Positions 51,423 through 63,162 of a stretch of 64,000 nucleotides of DNA are shown here, piece after piece; the first letter of the stretch is position 1, and each line of letters opens with the position of its first letter. The translations under genes and the position numbers were made by a program. The notes beneath the pieces were generated by a model. It did no database searches and was not told the origin of the DNA. It worked only from the letters and a program-made list of their open reading frames with translations. Source of the stretch: Acanthopleura granulata (taxonomy: Eukaryota > Mollusca > Polyplacophora > Chitonida > Chitonidae); assembly GCA_016165875.1 (NCBI GenBank), contig JABBOT010000004.1, positions 31,711,866-31,775,865 on the forward strand. Direction: 5' to 3'.

Positions 51423-53296
51423 CCTGGAGTCTACTAAAATTATTATTTATACAATATTTATGAACACTGGCTAAAGCGAAAACACATATCCCGTTATTTA
51501 CCTCATTATTATGCACCACACATGACCTAACACTAAAAGTGAACCTTCCCTTCTATCAACTTCAGTAATTACACAAATGTAACTCTTCAAAAACGTCCAA
51601 AATAAAACAGAACAATTGTCGGAAATGACATGCCTATTTTCATGACTGGTTGGCAAGAGAAATAAATCTAGAGGTGTAAACGATGCATTTAGAGCCTCTT
51701 CCCCTGAACGGCTCATTTACTATATATACATCTACTATACGTCACACATACACCCTCCAAATAGACCTGTGTTTCTTTGATCTGAGTAAATGCCCACCTG
51801 TCACCTACATATACTAAGGCTCCCAGAACTTTCTTCCCCACGCATTCTGGGATCGAACTCACCATTAGCTTTCAGTTAGCCTAATCTTATCGGTCAAGGG
51901 TCATGAGAGAATACGGTGTACTCAGTGAGGAAATACACACGAAAATGGTATGGACTTGAGCACTGATTCACTACTCGATTTTCATAATCAAACCAAGCAA
52001 GACCAAGGAGATCTTCACATCCGTTTTCTATTAATATCACTTGTTTCTTGCACCTTAACATAAAAATCTCATCATTGGTTATTTGATACTCGATCTACTG
52101 TGACCAACCAATTCTCAACATATAGATCTCAGAAACAGAAATGCACGCCTGCATGAGGTGTAGTGTTCCATACTGTCATTACAGCCGAATCATGCATGAT
52201 CATAATGATGAAAGAACAATAATGAAAACATCTTCGATACGAAAAACAAATTTACTGTCTCAGCTGATGCATGCAGAGAACTTTACAATGCTGTGGTTTA
52301 TAAACATTTTTACAATCAAAGGGAATTACATTTGAAACCTGAAATGTGTCACTGGTGTGATATTGTCAATGACCCACAATATTGTTCTGAACATATTACA
52401 GGTTTTCTCACCAGTGCGATTCCACTGCAAAAACGAAGCCAAAGCCTGTTGCATTTAAACAGAAAGGTGTTATGCCCATGCATTCTATATAACAGCAGTG
52501 CAAGTCAGATACATGGGAACTTGTTGTATACTGCTTGTACCAGCAAATTATTGGGCATTTAGTATTATATAAGCCTATAAATACAGTTTTGTGCAGGGTT
52601 GCTGCAATTACTATTCACATTTGACATACAGAGTTCAGGAAATCCATGTGAGAGAATTTTGATTAGGAACTGGTGGAATTCGAACCTGCAGTATTGCGGA
52701 GATCTTTGAAGATGTTAAACTTTGGCCAGTTGAGGCGAGTCTGCTGAGATTTTAGTCCGTCTTGCAATTTGGATTGCCGTGGTTGGTGGGATCGAACGAT
52801 ATAGACTGTCATTTGAGGTTTCGAAGATCAAACACTTGTTATAGGTTCCAGCCAAAGTTCACAGATACGAAACCGGTCTGTAACATTGTGCATTTCCCTT
52901 GGTTTGCAATTTCTTTTATTCCGTCTAGAATTTCTTAATTCGGATCAGACTGAGCGTTTGGAATTGATCAGCCGAGACATTTGCTGTTTGTACCAACAGG
53001 AAAGCACCGTCTGTAAGTTTACACTTATTTTGTATATATACGTATATAGTTAATTGTAATATTTGTTTGTTTATAATACAACTGTATGTAAACAATAGTA
53101 TTCGGAGTACGGGTTACACAGACTAGGTTAGGCGTTCACTGATTGGTGGTCACTGAACAAGCCATGGATTTGTAACCCTGAGAAATCTTTGATTTGTCAT
53201 ATCCTAATGTGTTTATACACGCTTCAAGCTTCTGCTGGCTTCCTTTAACGTGGTATGGAGAAGTATTACCAAGAAAACATGAACCATAACAAAGAG
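51423..53296. other. Intergenic sequence without recognised genes
   Basis: Small ORFs only (65-89 codons), none protein-like. A GGTGGAATTCGAACCTGCAG motif near 52675 resembles a reversed B box, but no tRNA fold could be drawn around it. Confidence 0.5.
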
Positions 53297-53512
53297 GCCT
53301 CTGTTATTTATTTATTTATTTATTTATTTATTTGATTGGTGTTTTACGCCGTATTCAAGAATATTTCATTTATACGACGGCGAGCAGCATTATGGTGGGA
53401 GGAAACCGGGCTGAGCCCGCCGGAAACACACGGCCATCCGCAGGTTGCTGGCAGGCCTTCCCACTTACGGCCGGAGAGGAAGCCAAAGGGGCCTCCGTGC
53501 CTGGGTGCTTAA
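53297..53512 (-). repeat. SINE-like repeat with (TTTA)n tail, minus orientation, deleted head
   Basis: Starts with seven TTTA units (53303-53333), then GATTGGTGTTTTACGCCGTA, CAAGAATATTTCATTTATAC, the core GGGAGGAAACCGGGCTGAGC, CCGCAGGTTGCTGGCAGG and TACGGCCGGAGAGGAAGCC. It then jumps to GGGGCCTCCGTG, the outer end of the tRNA-like head. Most of the head is therefore deleted. Confidence 0.92.
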
Positions 53513-53577
53513 TGTGATAGCCTTACACAATGGCAAAGGAGCCTCTCAGGGAGTTCAAGTCTAATGAGATACATGAG

Positions 53578-53655
53578 TGGGGGGGAAGGCATGCCAGCAA
53601 CCTGCTGACAGCCATGTGTTTTCCCTTGACCGCCTCTGCCCTGTTTCCTCCCATC
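53578..53655 (+). repeat. SINE-like fragment, plus orientation
   Basis: GGCATGCCAGCAACCTGCTG, ACAGCCATGTGTTTTCCC and CCCTGTTTCCTCCCAT match the reverse complement of the neighbouring 53297-53512 core, forming a head-to-head pair. Confidence 0.7.
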
Positions 53656-55271
53656 AAAATGGTCGGAAAGAATGAAATCTCTAAGAGAATAATCATCTAA
53701 GCATTTGGAGTGAACACTATCACCTTCATCTAAATAGAAGACTAGGAGCCAATGATGAGAGTCCTTTCTTTCCACTTCACACCACGGAAAATCAATCAGT
53801 GGAAATGTCTGAAGATTTTACTGTATGTCTAGATTTAGCTTCTTAAATGCATATATCACTTGAGACACCAAAATATTCAACCAAAGGTACTGATATCAGA
53901 AAAATGGCACCTTTAGATGCCACATGCACAAGTATATCTTGGGTGGAAAAGTCAACATAAAAGTATTTAACAATGCAACAAACAGTGAAGGATAATTCCA
54001 ACAGAGGACTACTCTAGTCTTCAGGTTGTTAATAAAAAAAATTTGCTATAAAGATAGTTTGAAAGTGTTTGAATTTAATACAGAAAAATTTGCTGTATGA
54101 ACTAAATTGCATTTATAACTTACAGTGTAGGTACATGTACAATACATATTTAAATAATTTTATAAAAATATCAAATTTGTACATACACATCTTCCTTAAG
54201 TATAAATATAAGAAGTAGCAAAAGAGAACATTTTAAAAACTTGATATATACACAAGTACATATGCAAGTAGATAATCTTGTGTTGCAATCAACCAATACA
54301 TGCCTCCATCAAGTTCTCTCATCTACCTCTTGATATAAATTTAACATAATTCACACTGGCTCCTATAACCAGCATATAATTCTGAGCCAAAAATATTATA
54401 ACTCAATAAAACAACAAAAATGTTCCACAATGTAAACCCATACATGTGTATTTGTTCATCTAATTGGAGGTCAGTGCAGTTTCTAACAAACTAGGTGGCA
54501 GCCAGTTTCACAGGTGGAGGCAGCTTAAATGCCCAGTGTGTTAAACCACTAGCCTTTTGTCAATTAACTGACAAACTTTCCCACACGAGGCTAACAGGTG
54601 TACACGTATGTCATATCAGGGGAGGGCGAGTACTCTCCTAGCAAGAAAAAAAAGCATATGAAAGCATAGATTCACACACAAATTCAAAACACGCAAAAAA
54701 AAAAACAAAAACAGGGAAACAACCTAATACTTGTACATGTAAAAAACAATATGAAATGAAAGTCCAAGTTCAAGAATACGTGCATTTTTTCATAGATGAT
54801 TCAAATGTATGCACATGTGTGTTACCCATACTAAAATCATGCCTGTATAAAATAAATGTAAGCCTTTGCTATCTTTGAACAAATAGATATTACAGGTTTC
54901 TTGAGGTCAAATTTGAAAATTCCACAGCCTTTAAAAAAGAGAGAGCTATCTGATAACTGACATGAGTTAAACTCTGAAGACATGTAGTATTCATTTACTT
55001 AATTACTTATCTGACTGGTGTTTTATGCCATACTCAAGAATATTTCACTGATATACTGGCAGTCAGCATTATGGTGGGAGGAAACCAGGCAGACCCCAGG
55101 GCAAACCCATGACCATGCACAGGTTGAAGTGATGTAGTGAAAAAGTGTAACAAGTTCACAGGTTGACGCAACACACCCATGAAAAGTTTAAGAGAAGTTT
55201 GGAAAGCTTAGATTTGCCATGCAAAAATACACCCACAGCAGTTCAAATAGGACACTGTTGATGCCATAAGA
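53656..55271. other. 3' flank of the kelch gene
   Basis: AT-rich, probably 3' UTR and downstream sequence of the minus-strand kelch gene. Contains one SINE-like copy at 55010-55125. No coding gene and no convincing minus-strand AATAAA were found close to the stop. Confidence 0.5.
55010..55125 (-). repeat. SINE-like repeat, truncated, minus orientation
   Basis: CTGACTGGTGTTTTATGCCA, TACTCAAGAATATTTCACTG, ATGGTGGGAGGAAACCAGGC and CATGCACAGGTTG match the family 3' part and core. The half carrying the head is missing. Confidence 0.9.
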
Positions 55272-58200
55272 TTACTTGTAGCCAAGAGCCTCCATGGAAT
55301 TACTTGGTCCTTGTAATGACAACCCCCCTATAATATGGAGTTTGGAGTCCTGCATGGTGTATGCACAGGAGCAGTGTGTTGTAGGTATGTTGCTAAGCTC
55401 TACCCAATTGTTAGAACTGAGGTCATAAGCTTCTACTTTGTTGATGGGTTTTCCCTGATTACCTGTGGAAGCCAGAAGGAAAACAGCACAGGTCAGTTTA
55501 TGTAGCAATAATAAGTTGATACTGGCAAACGTACATGCAAATTTGACAATGTCATACTGTCTCGAGATATTCCACTCCTGGCAAGTGAATTTTATTATTT
55601 TTTATTTTTTACTTTGCATATTTTAAAATTATTTAGCAAACAGGTTAGTTCAAGTATATATGTGCTGCAATATGGGTGACCACTTCAATTAACATCTATC
55701 AACGCTAGCCATTTACTCCCTTATCCTCGATCTAGCATATATATGTCTGCAACATATGTACAATTAGCCTTAATAGTATTTGTGTAGTCACCACAAGACG
55801 GTAAGAGATCAACAAATGTCTTGAGTATTATATTTCTCTTATCACAATCACCCAGAAATGACCCCCCACCCCCACCTACTGCCAGTCAGTATACACAAAT
55901 AATGACACTGGATCAACCTGTTCTTGGCATATGATTTACTTATCTGATTGTTGCTTTCTAGCAAGCTGAGGCATTTATCTCTCACGATGGGGATTGTTTT
56001 TATGGATGGAGGAACCAGTAACCAGTGTAAACCACCCACCTTTGGCAACTTACTGACAAACTTTTCCACATGTGACATACAGATATCCATATCATATTGG
56101 TGGAAGATACGTGGTCTTCAATAAACATTACATGGTACACTGAAAGGCAACAATCTCTAAAAACTTTGTGGGCACAAGGTAAAATAGGAGATTTTGAGAT
56201 TTTATGGGATGCTTACTAAATCTGAAGGCATTAACCAACTACCAACTGATCTGCACTTACCCAACCCACCAGCACATATCACTTTTTTCCCCAAATATCC
56301 TATGGCAAAATCGCCCCGCTTTGTGGGCATAGGTGTTCCTATGAACCACTCTTCTGCAAAAAATTGAACAAAATGTTACCCACTTCATACTACAAGCTAT
56401 ACAAATGCCAGAAAAACAGTACGAAGTAACATATTCATTTAAAATGACAAATGAAAAATATTTCAGAATAAAAGTATAGAACTACTTCATGTCAGTAAAT
56501 AAGGCTCATTTCTAAACTGAAGTTCCAATAGCAGTTGAGAGTATTATGTGAACACTTCACTGGTTGAAGTCAATGAAAATCTCCGCTTACAGGTAAAACT
56601 TGAACGTGAAATATTTATAATGCCAAAACTTGCAATATGCACAGCATTACCAGCCAGGTTCTCACAACTGTGATTATTCAAAAAGAAAAGAAGTTTCTTA
56701 CTTTTCTCAATATCAAAAGCCTCACATGCATCTGAGAATCCTTCTGAGGCTGGCTGTTTCAGTCCCCCTACACTGAAGATATGAGAGTCACTAGACGTGT
56801 ACATGGCAAACACCCTTTTACTCGGAACATCAGGCAACTTTTCCCAGCTGTTAGCGCTGAAGTCGAACACCTCAAACACTGCCACTGGAAGCTTGCCTTG
56901 TCGTCCACCTGATGAGAATACAAGTAAAGTTTAAAAGGGTTAAATAGTAAGGGCTGAGGGGGTCTGATGTGCTTTTCCAAACTATAACTTAGACTTTGTA
57001 GCATGGCTGAAAAAGCTCATCCACAGACGACACATGAATGCAAAAGTTCACCCCAATACATCAAGGTGTACTTGATACTTAAGCATTTACATTAACATGG
57101 ATACTAACACATGAATCCCCTTCATGCTGTTGTGCTAACTTGTTTGCAAACCCTCAATACCTCCTAATTTAACACTGATACATCACAAAAAAACAGCCTA
57201 ATCACTTAGCGCCTATACTTTAAAACAGAACAATTCATAATTTGCTCTGGAAGAATTACCTGGCCATGCTTAGTTATTGTCTATTCTGTATGTGTAGACT
57301 GTTTTCTTCTTGCTTTTTAAAGTGATTCTGATTGATTCATCTACATGTACCTATTAGAGCCACTTAGCAGTAAGTTTTCTTTTTTTAGTGTACATAAAAG
57401 TACCATTTTAAGGTCTTTATGTGCTCTTTCACAGGCCACACTTTAAATGAAATCCATTACCTTAAAATGTACAGGAATTGGTCTGAAAAATTTACCTAGT
57501 TCTGAATATGCTTATGTGGAAAAAATACACTTACCTATCACATAAAATTTGTCACTGATCAAAAATGAAAAACTAGCATATCTTGGAGTTGGGAGGGAAG
57601 GGAGTACTTTCCACTGATTCTTCTCCACCTCAAAGGACATAAATGAATCTCTTGGGTTGGTATCAGTGGCCATTCCACCTGCTGCATATACCTTACCATC
57701 TGCCAGATATCAAACAACAACAACATTACCCATCAGAGAATATACCAGTAACAGTTACTACTCTTACAAAACAGTAGTTCAGTGGTTCCAATTCAACACA
57801 AACTACTGCAGCTAATGTATGCATATAAATTAATGATCACTGCCATATAAGAATGTAGATTACCATTTGGAAAAGTTTCAGGAAAACAGATGCTTACCTT
57901 TTATTCCATTTGTGGCAAAAGCAATTATGATGTTGCAACCGAAAATTTGTTATTAGTATAGGGGACATAAAGTTGACCTATTTGATTTATTTATTTGATT
58001 GGTGTTTTACGCCGTACTCAAGAATATTTCACTTATACGATGGTGGCCAGTATTACTGTGGGAGGAATCTGGGAAGACCCCGCGGGAAACCCACGCCCAT
58101 CCGCAGGTTGCTGAGACCTTCCCACGTACGGCCGGAGAAGAAGCCAGCATGGGCTGGACTTGAACTCACAGCAACCGCATCGGTGTGATAAAGCGCTAAT

Positions 58201-58873
58201 CGACTGAACCACTGAGGCCAGTGACCTATTTGAAATAATACTTTTCATGACTGATTATATTCATGAACATTCCAGAGGGACAGTTTGCAACTGGTCCCCC
58301 CAAACGTTAAGTATTTATGAGACCTGATGGTTTCACATTAATGTGAAATCTGATTTTCCAAACCAATTAGTGTTCAAATTCTTATCTTTAAGCCACCAGT
58401 ATATTATATTATACAAGACATATATATATTTACAAGTCACCATAACAGATATTCCATGATATTAGACTGGAAAACAAAGCATCTCCTGTACCTCTTACAA
58501 CTGTTGATATGCCCATCAGTGGTTCTGGCAAGCACTGGAGCTTGCTCCAGTTTCCCTCAGCTATGTTGTATAACTCAACCGCATCCAATGGTCTTTGGTT
58601 GTCAGACACCCCTCCAAGCACCAAAATGGACTCTCCAATGACAACTGCTGAAGCACCAGCTCTTTTGGTAGGCATTGGTGGAAGAGCCTTCCACTGTCGT
58701 TTAGAGGAGGAGTAGACCTCAAAAGTAGGCAATGGTTGTCCCTTCTGATCACACCCACCAATTACATAGAGGTTTTCTTTATCGACGACAGGGGTAGAAA
58801 ACACCCTTTTTGTAGGCATTGACTTCAGGCTTTCCCATCGATAAGTAGAGTCTTTGCTATCACTTTCTGCCAT
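55272..58873 (-). CDS. KLHDC8: Kelch domain-containing protein 8 (KLHDC8A/B orthologue)
   Basis: Five coding exons on the minus strand: 58492-58873 (ATG at 58871-58873), 57535-57699, 56702-56908, 56261-56353 and 55272-55462 (TAA at 55272-55274), 345 codons in all. Human KLHDC8A/B are 350 and 354 aa. The protein is a single kelch propeller with no BTB or BACK domain. Repeats show the GG doublet and a distant Trp: YVIGGCDQKGQPLPTFEVY, LVLGGVSDNQRPLDAVELYN, YAAGGMATDTNPRDSF, then the strongly KLHDC8-like GGRQGKLPVAVFEVFDFS, FSVGGLKQPA, CAGGLGNQGKPINKVEAYDL and LHIIGGLSLQGPSNSMEAL. The ATG context is AACATGGCAG. An acceptor (TTACAG) 15 bases upstream of the ATG shows an intron in the 5' UTR. The vertebrate A/B split is probably later than this gene, so the unsuffixed symbol is used. 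Confidence 0.92.
57968..58222 (-). repeat. SINE-like repeat, nearly full length, minus orientation
   Basis: In an intron of the kelch gene. The plus strand reads TTTATTTATTTGATTGGTGT, GTACTCAAGAATATTTCACT, CCCGCGGGAAACCCACGCCC, CCACGTACGGCCGGAGAAGA, GGGCTGGACTTGAACTCACA, and ends AAGCGCTAATCGACTGAACC with ACTGAGGCC. Reversed, the end gives an A-box-like GGTTCAGTCGATTAGCGC and a B-box-like GAGTTCAAGTCC, a tRNA-derived head. Confidence 0.93.
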
Positions 58874-58888
58874 GTTGATGCACTTTAA
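58492..58888 (-). other. First coding exon of the kelch gene with its 5' UTR acceptor
   Basis: Exon begins at 58888 after TTCTTACAG on the minus strand; 15 bases of leader precede the ATG. It contains the first two kelch repeats and most of the third, and ends AGA G|GTACAG, with the glycine/aspartate codon completed at 57699. Confidence 0.85.
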
Positions 58889-58974
58889 CTGTAAGAATAT
58901 TAGTACAGATACAAAGCTGCCAGTTTCACAAATTTTGATTGAATTTATTTTTATGAATTTATTTCCGTATTTCA

Positions 58975-59100
58975 TCGGAGAGTAACAATGTATTGAAGAA
59001 TGTTTCATATATAATGGTGGTGGGTTTTGTGGGTGCAGGAAATCAGGTAGAGCCAGGGAATGAACCAGTGCATGCCTACCTAGTGAGGTCTGAAGTGCCA
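58975..59100 (-). repeat. Very degenerate SINE-like fragment
   Basis: GAAGAATGTTTCATATATAA, TGGTGGTGGGTTTTGTGGGT and CAGGAAATCAGGTAGAGCC resemble the family core with many substitutions. Lies in the 5' UTR intron of the kelch gene. Confidence 0.4.
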
Positions 59101-59872
59101 TTTGCTAGGTACCTGACAAAAACTATCACACATGAAAAACTAAGCTCACTAAAAATACACGAAAAATCATGCCCAGCTTATTGTTTTGTGTGTTTCTTTT
59201 TGTTTAATATATTTACTAACCTGTATTCATTTCTTTGACAGTTTTTACTGCTATTCCATAACATGATCAAGAACATTTTCCTTATGGTTGAGATGTGATG
59301 ACAGTTGTGCAGTTCTGAAGATTAACAATCCATTACTGCGTGGATCCAAGGGGAAACCAGAGCATTTCACCTGAAAACTCCCCCACTTTCAGCCATATGC
59401 TAACTATCATCAGCTGGATTTGAACTCATGACTGACTTATGAGCGAGTGGACGTCCCAGGAACTCTTGCCTTACGAGTCGGAAGGGAGATCTCTTTCTAA
59501 GAATTCCACATTCCACAAAAAAAAAGCAATTTCATTATTTAACACTAATAAATTAAATTACCACAGATTTTGTTCGACGAGATCAGAGTACTCACAAATA
59601 TTCCAGGGAAAAACAACATAAAACTACAGTAAAATTTATCCTAAAATACACTATCAACATACTTTAACTTGGCGACAGTTTTCGCCGGCCGGCCTCGCCG
59701 GTTGACAAGCGTGCATCACCACAAATCACACGATGCCATCCCTTTCAGGTAAGCATCTGAACCTACCTAGCTCATCAACACAAGGTCCAAAATTACCACG
59801 GCGAAGTACAATCGAATATAAATGCAAAAATGTTTACTAAAGTTTCATAGTAACGCGTTCCTGAAGACTTAC

Positions 59873-59990
59873 CTCTAGTCTCTGCTGCATAGAATTTTTG
59901 CAGAGTTGTTATTCGAGTGATAAATAAGAATCGCATGTCCTCTGTGCGGAAGTCTTGTAGCGCCACCTGCTGGTCGAGCTTAGTAATACC
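59873..59990 (-). other. Probable 5' UTR exon of the kelch gene
   Basis: The minus strand has AGACTAGAG|GTAAGTCTT, a strong donor whose GT is at 59871-59872. It pairs well with the acceptor before 58888. The upstream limit (transcription start) is not visible; 59990 is nominal. The surrounding sequence becomes CpG-rich, as expected near a promoter. Confidence 0.5.
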
Positions 59991-60040
59991 GTGAATGGGG
60001 AATAACTCCCACGAATCTTCCACTTCTTTTGGCCTCCACC

Positions 60041-60133
60041 ATGGAAGCCGAATGACGACATCTCGTCCCGCGCATCGCGGGTCGAGATCCGCAACTTGAG
60101 GACGGTGCAAATCGCGCGAGGGGCGCGGATCGA
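60041..60133 (+). repeat. CpG-rich repeat unit with ATGGAAGCCG(G/A)ATGA(G/C)GACA end, copy 1
   Basis: Begins ATGGAAGCCGAATGACGACA followed by TCTCGTCC, then GC-rich sequence (GGGTCGAGATCC, GAGGACGGTGCAAATCGC). Related starts occur at 62566, 62957 and, reversed, 63926-63945. Confidence 0.75.
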
Positions 60134-60143
60134 GAGGTCCAGA

Positions 60144-60395
60144 GGATTACAAAATTCTCTTTTCAATGCAAAAACCTATTTGGATCTATATGAATTCGTG
60201 GCTGAATTATCTTCGTTTGAAGTGTGAAGTATTTTGCTGCCGACTGGGGATGTGGAGACGCCAATGCTTTAAAGCGTATGAGAGATTGACCAATCAGAGA
60301 GCTACGAGATATCATTTGTTTATAAGCTGTGGCGCAAATCTTCCGAGTTGACTGTCAATGTAACGAGTAATAACACAGGAACAAGGCATTGTTTG
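60144..60395 (+). repeat. Inverted duplication, left arm
   Basis: Matches the reverse complement of about 63497-63740 along its length. Shared blocks include ATTACAAAATTCTCTTTT, ATATGAATTCGTGGCTGAAT, TATCTTCGTTT, GTTTATAAGCT and CTTCCGAGTTGACTGTCAAT. This arm keeps a CCAAT box (GACCAATCAG), a TTTATAAG TATA-like element and an octamer-like ATGCAAA. Confidence 0.88.
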
Positions 60396-62565
60396 AATGT
60401 TACAAATTTTAAATATAACAAGTACATGTGTGAACAACGCTGTAAAGTATTTCCAGACAATCGTGATGTGGCCGGAGTAGGTTTCTTGATAATTTCATGT
60501 TATAAATTTAGATATATACTTAAGTTTCAACCACAACCCTAGTGGCTTACTACAGCCTCAGATGGCCAGAGTGTTCCGTACTCGGAACAATTAGGTCACA
60601 GCTCGCACATAATGGCTGCGTTTCATGTTAGCCGACTGAGTACGATTAAATGTCAATATTCGCTGTCGTAGTAGCTGTTAGAAAAAATACTTTGCCGAAA
60701 TAAACATAATACTGTCCAACCTTTTTGACAAACTTAGCCTAACTTTGAAGAAACTCTTTCCCTTTAAGTAAGAGGAAGTGTGACAAGGTGAGAAATTTGC
60801 CCCTACATTACTTTTTCTTTTAATTTCGACATATATAATACATGAGTATATATGATTTTGCAAAATATTGTAAATTTTTGATTCAGCAAAAATGTAACAT
60901 TCAACTGACTAAATTGTTCAATTTGGTCAATTTCATGCAGTTTTGGGCCTATCCAAGTTCTGATTTAAGCATGAAGGAAGTGGACCCCCCGAACAAAACT
61001 TACCGAGGGCTTGTATTCATTGAGCTTGATCTTTATACTAAATATCATTGTGTGACCACTTCCTTCATGGTTAAAACAATAACTTTGTCTTTTGACATGC
61101 ACCACCTTTCTTTCACCTTTCGATGTGTACCGAATACGCGTCCTAGTAATCATATGTGGAGCTTAGTGTAGAGGTTAGCAAATGTTGGTATGGGCTAGGG
61201 ATCCTCGGTTCGGGCGGGTCTTGTCATTTCCATGAAACTGTTTTTATTTTCCATACCCAATTCTGTAATGATATCATACAATTAAACATTTTAAAAACTA
61301 AACAGTTGATGAAAATACCCATCGATTTTATATGTATACTATATGTTTCACCCACAGGTGCCTCTTTGGCGGTATGGGCTCGACCTGCTGTAATTGAACT
61401 ATAACAATGATACACATGTGTTGTATTATATTCACATTCTGTAAAACTGGTCCATCGTGCAATTCTGTTTACAATTATATTTTAAAGACACGTAAAGTAG
61501 AAAATTATTAGCTTGATTATATCCTTAGAAAAGGGGACGACCGACACTGCATTAAAAAGCAAAAACGCCAATGAAAGATATTAAAAGTTGGAGACCAAAC
61601 AACATATATAACTATATGTAACGTCCGATAACTTGCTCGAAAAACTCGAATGCGGTTAACTGATGACTGACATTCTTCACAAATAAAGTAATTCATTCCT
61701 GTCTGCAAGGGACAGTGCTAGCCATGGCCACTTTCGGCGCCTTATCATACCTCCTGCTTTTAGTGGTTAAGAAGGAGCGGAGGGAGCGAGTCCCTTCTTA
61801 AGAGGCTGTCTTAGAACATGACCTAATTTTGCATACGCTGACAAAAGGCACATTTCCATTCACAAAGCATAGGGTACAGACCACGATTACTTTTAGTGTA
61901 GGCAGCATTTCCAGCGTGTTCGACTTCGTTCTTTGGTTAAGCTATGCCGATTTTCGGCCCCACTGCTGGTACCAGTGTACCACAAGATATTATTCATGAT
62001 TCCGAGAGTTAATCTATTTGTATTTGAAGTCGTGGGAACAAAGTTTCCCTTATTAAAATAAGGCCAAAAATGTGTATTAATATGTGAAAACTCTACAGTT
62101 ATGAACTATTTTCCCCGGGAATAAGAGTAAAAGGCAATAAGCGCATAAATCCAACACATATTTTGATGAAAATTTGAACCTGGATAGTTACTTAAAATAA
62201 ATGTTTTTCTCTAGTATATTGATCTGCATGGAACATAAAATTCCTAAAAGTGAAAGATTTTGTGGCCTGTATTTGCTAGTAATAGCATACAATACCGTGG
62301 TTTGTATATTCGTACTGCTGGATATGAGCTGTTACACTGTCTTTGTGGGTGTTCAAAACGTGACAAACAATATATTATGTTGCTTTCTTCAGCTGCTTGG
62401 CACGCTACAGGATGAATGAGAGCTGTGAATCAGCCGTCTACACCCAGTGAATCAGTGAACTGGCAGGAAGCTAATATTCCTGAGATTTTAAGCGATTCTG
62501 TCATTGAATTCATATGACAATTGGAGCACAATGATTCGTTGAAAGATTAGGTGACGTTCTAAACT
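60396..62565. other. Intergenic sequence without recognised genes
   Basis: AT-rich between the two repeat clusters. The only structured element found is the hairpin at 61767-61801. ORFs are short and not protein-like. Confidence 0.5.
61767..61801. repeat. Short inverted repeat (hairpin)
   Basis: TTAAGAAGG (61767-61775) and CCTTCTTAA (61793-61801) are exact complements separated by 17 purine-rich bases (GGAGGGAGC core). No T-run follows on either strand. Function unknown. Confidence 0.6.
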
Positions 62566-62740
62566 ATGTAAGCCGGATGAGGACATCTCGTCCCAGCGAC
62601 GCGAGGACGTGCAAAACTCGCGCGATTGGTGCCGTCCGCGGGTCTCGACCAGCGCTGCGCGGAACAAGGGCACGAGGGCGGTACCATTCGCGCGCTGACG
62701 GTGACCGCCCTCGTCCCCTCGTCCAGCGCCTCTCTTATCA
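62566..62740 (+). repeat. CpG-rich repeat unit, copy 2
   Basis: Begins ATGTAAGCCGGATGAGGACA followed by TCTCGTCC. The interior is very CpG-rich (GCGACGCGAGGACGTG, GAGGGCGGTACCATTCGCGC) and contains an internal reverse partner (GACCGCCCTCGTCC). Confidence 0.75.
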
Positions 62741-62768
62741 ACGCCTATTTCATATAGGCCTATGGGCC

Positions 62769-62836
62769 GATTTCAAGGAAATGTCGATTTCAAGAAAATG
62801 TCGATTTCTAGAGAGTGTCGATTTTAAGAAAATGTC
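62769..62836 (+). repeat. Tandem array, four 17-bp units
   Basis: Four consecutive units of consensus GATTTCAAGAAAATGTC with no spacers (62769, 62786, 62803, 62820). Unit 3 is the most diverged (GATTTCTAGAGAGTGTC). Confidence 0.92.
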
Positions 62837-62956
62837 GGCGCTCGGTTATGGGCTTTTTGTGAGTGGCAGGCGGTCGTAGACTTGCCCGAAGAGTTCTTTT
62901 CAGATACGTTATATCTGCAATGTGTCTACGGTGAACGCTGGCTTATTCTGTTTAGC

Positions 62957-63140
62957 ATGGAAGCCGGATGAGGACATCTCGTCCTTCGCCTCGCGGGTCG
63001 AAACACGCGGCAAGAGAACGGTAACATTCGCACCCGATTTGCACCGTCCTCGTTTCGCAGGGAGCGGAACCAGGGGAAGAGGACGCTAGCGATCTCGTGT
63101 CGCGGCATGCGACCTTTCAATGCCAATTTCATGTAGGCAC
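62957..63140 (+). repeat. CpG-rich repeat unit, copy 3
   Basis: Begins ATGGAAGCCGGATGAGGACA followed by TCTCGTCC, then CTCGCGGGTCGAAACACG, AACGGTAACATTCGC and ACCGTCCTCG. The reversed 20-mer at 63926-63945 could be its far terminus. Confidence 0.75.
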
Positions 63141-63162
63141 GGGGGGAAGGGGAGGGTTTGGG

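Noticed and set aside
52670..52700. Reversed B-box-like motif GGTGGAATTCGAACCTGCAG
   Set aside because: No matching T-stem or acceptor stem around it, so not supported as a tRNA.
59793..60166. Two overlapping minus-strand ORFs upstream of the kelch gene
   Set aside because: They overlap the probable 5' UTR exon and the CpG-rich repeat; no homology seen.
62577..62879. 100-codon Arg-rich ORF
   Set aside because: Lies inside CpG-rich repeat and the 17-bp tandem array; composition follows the repeat.
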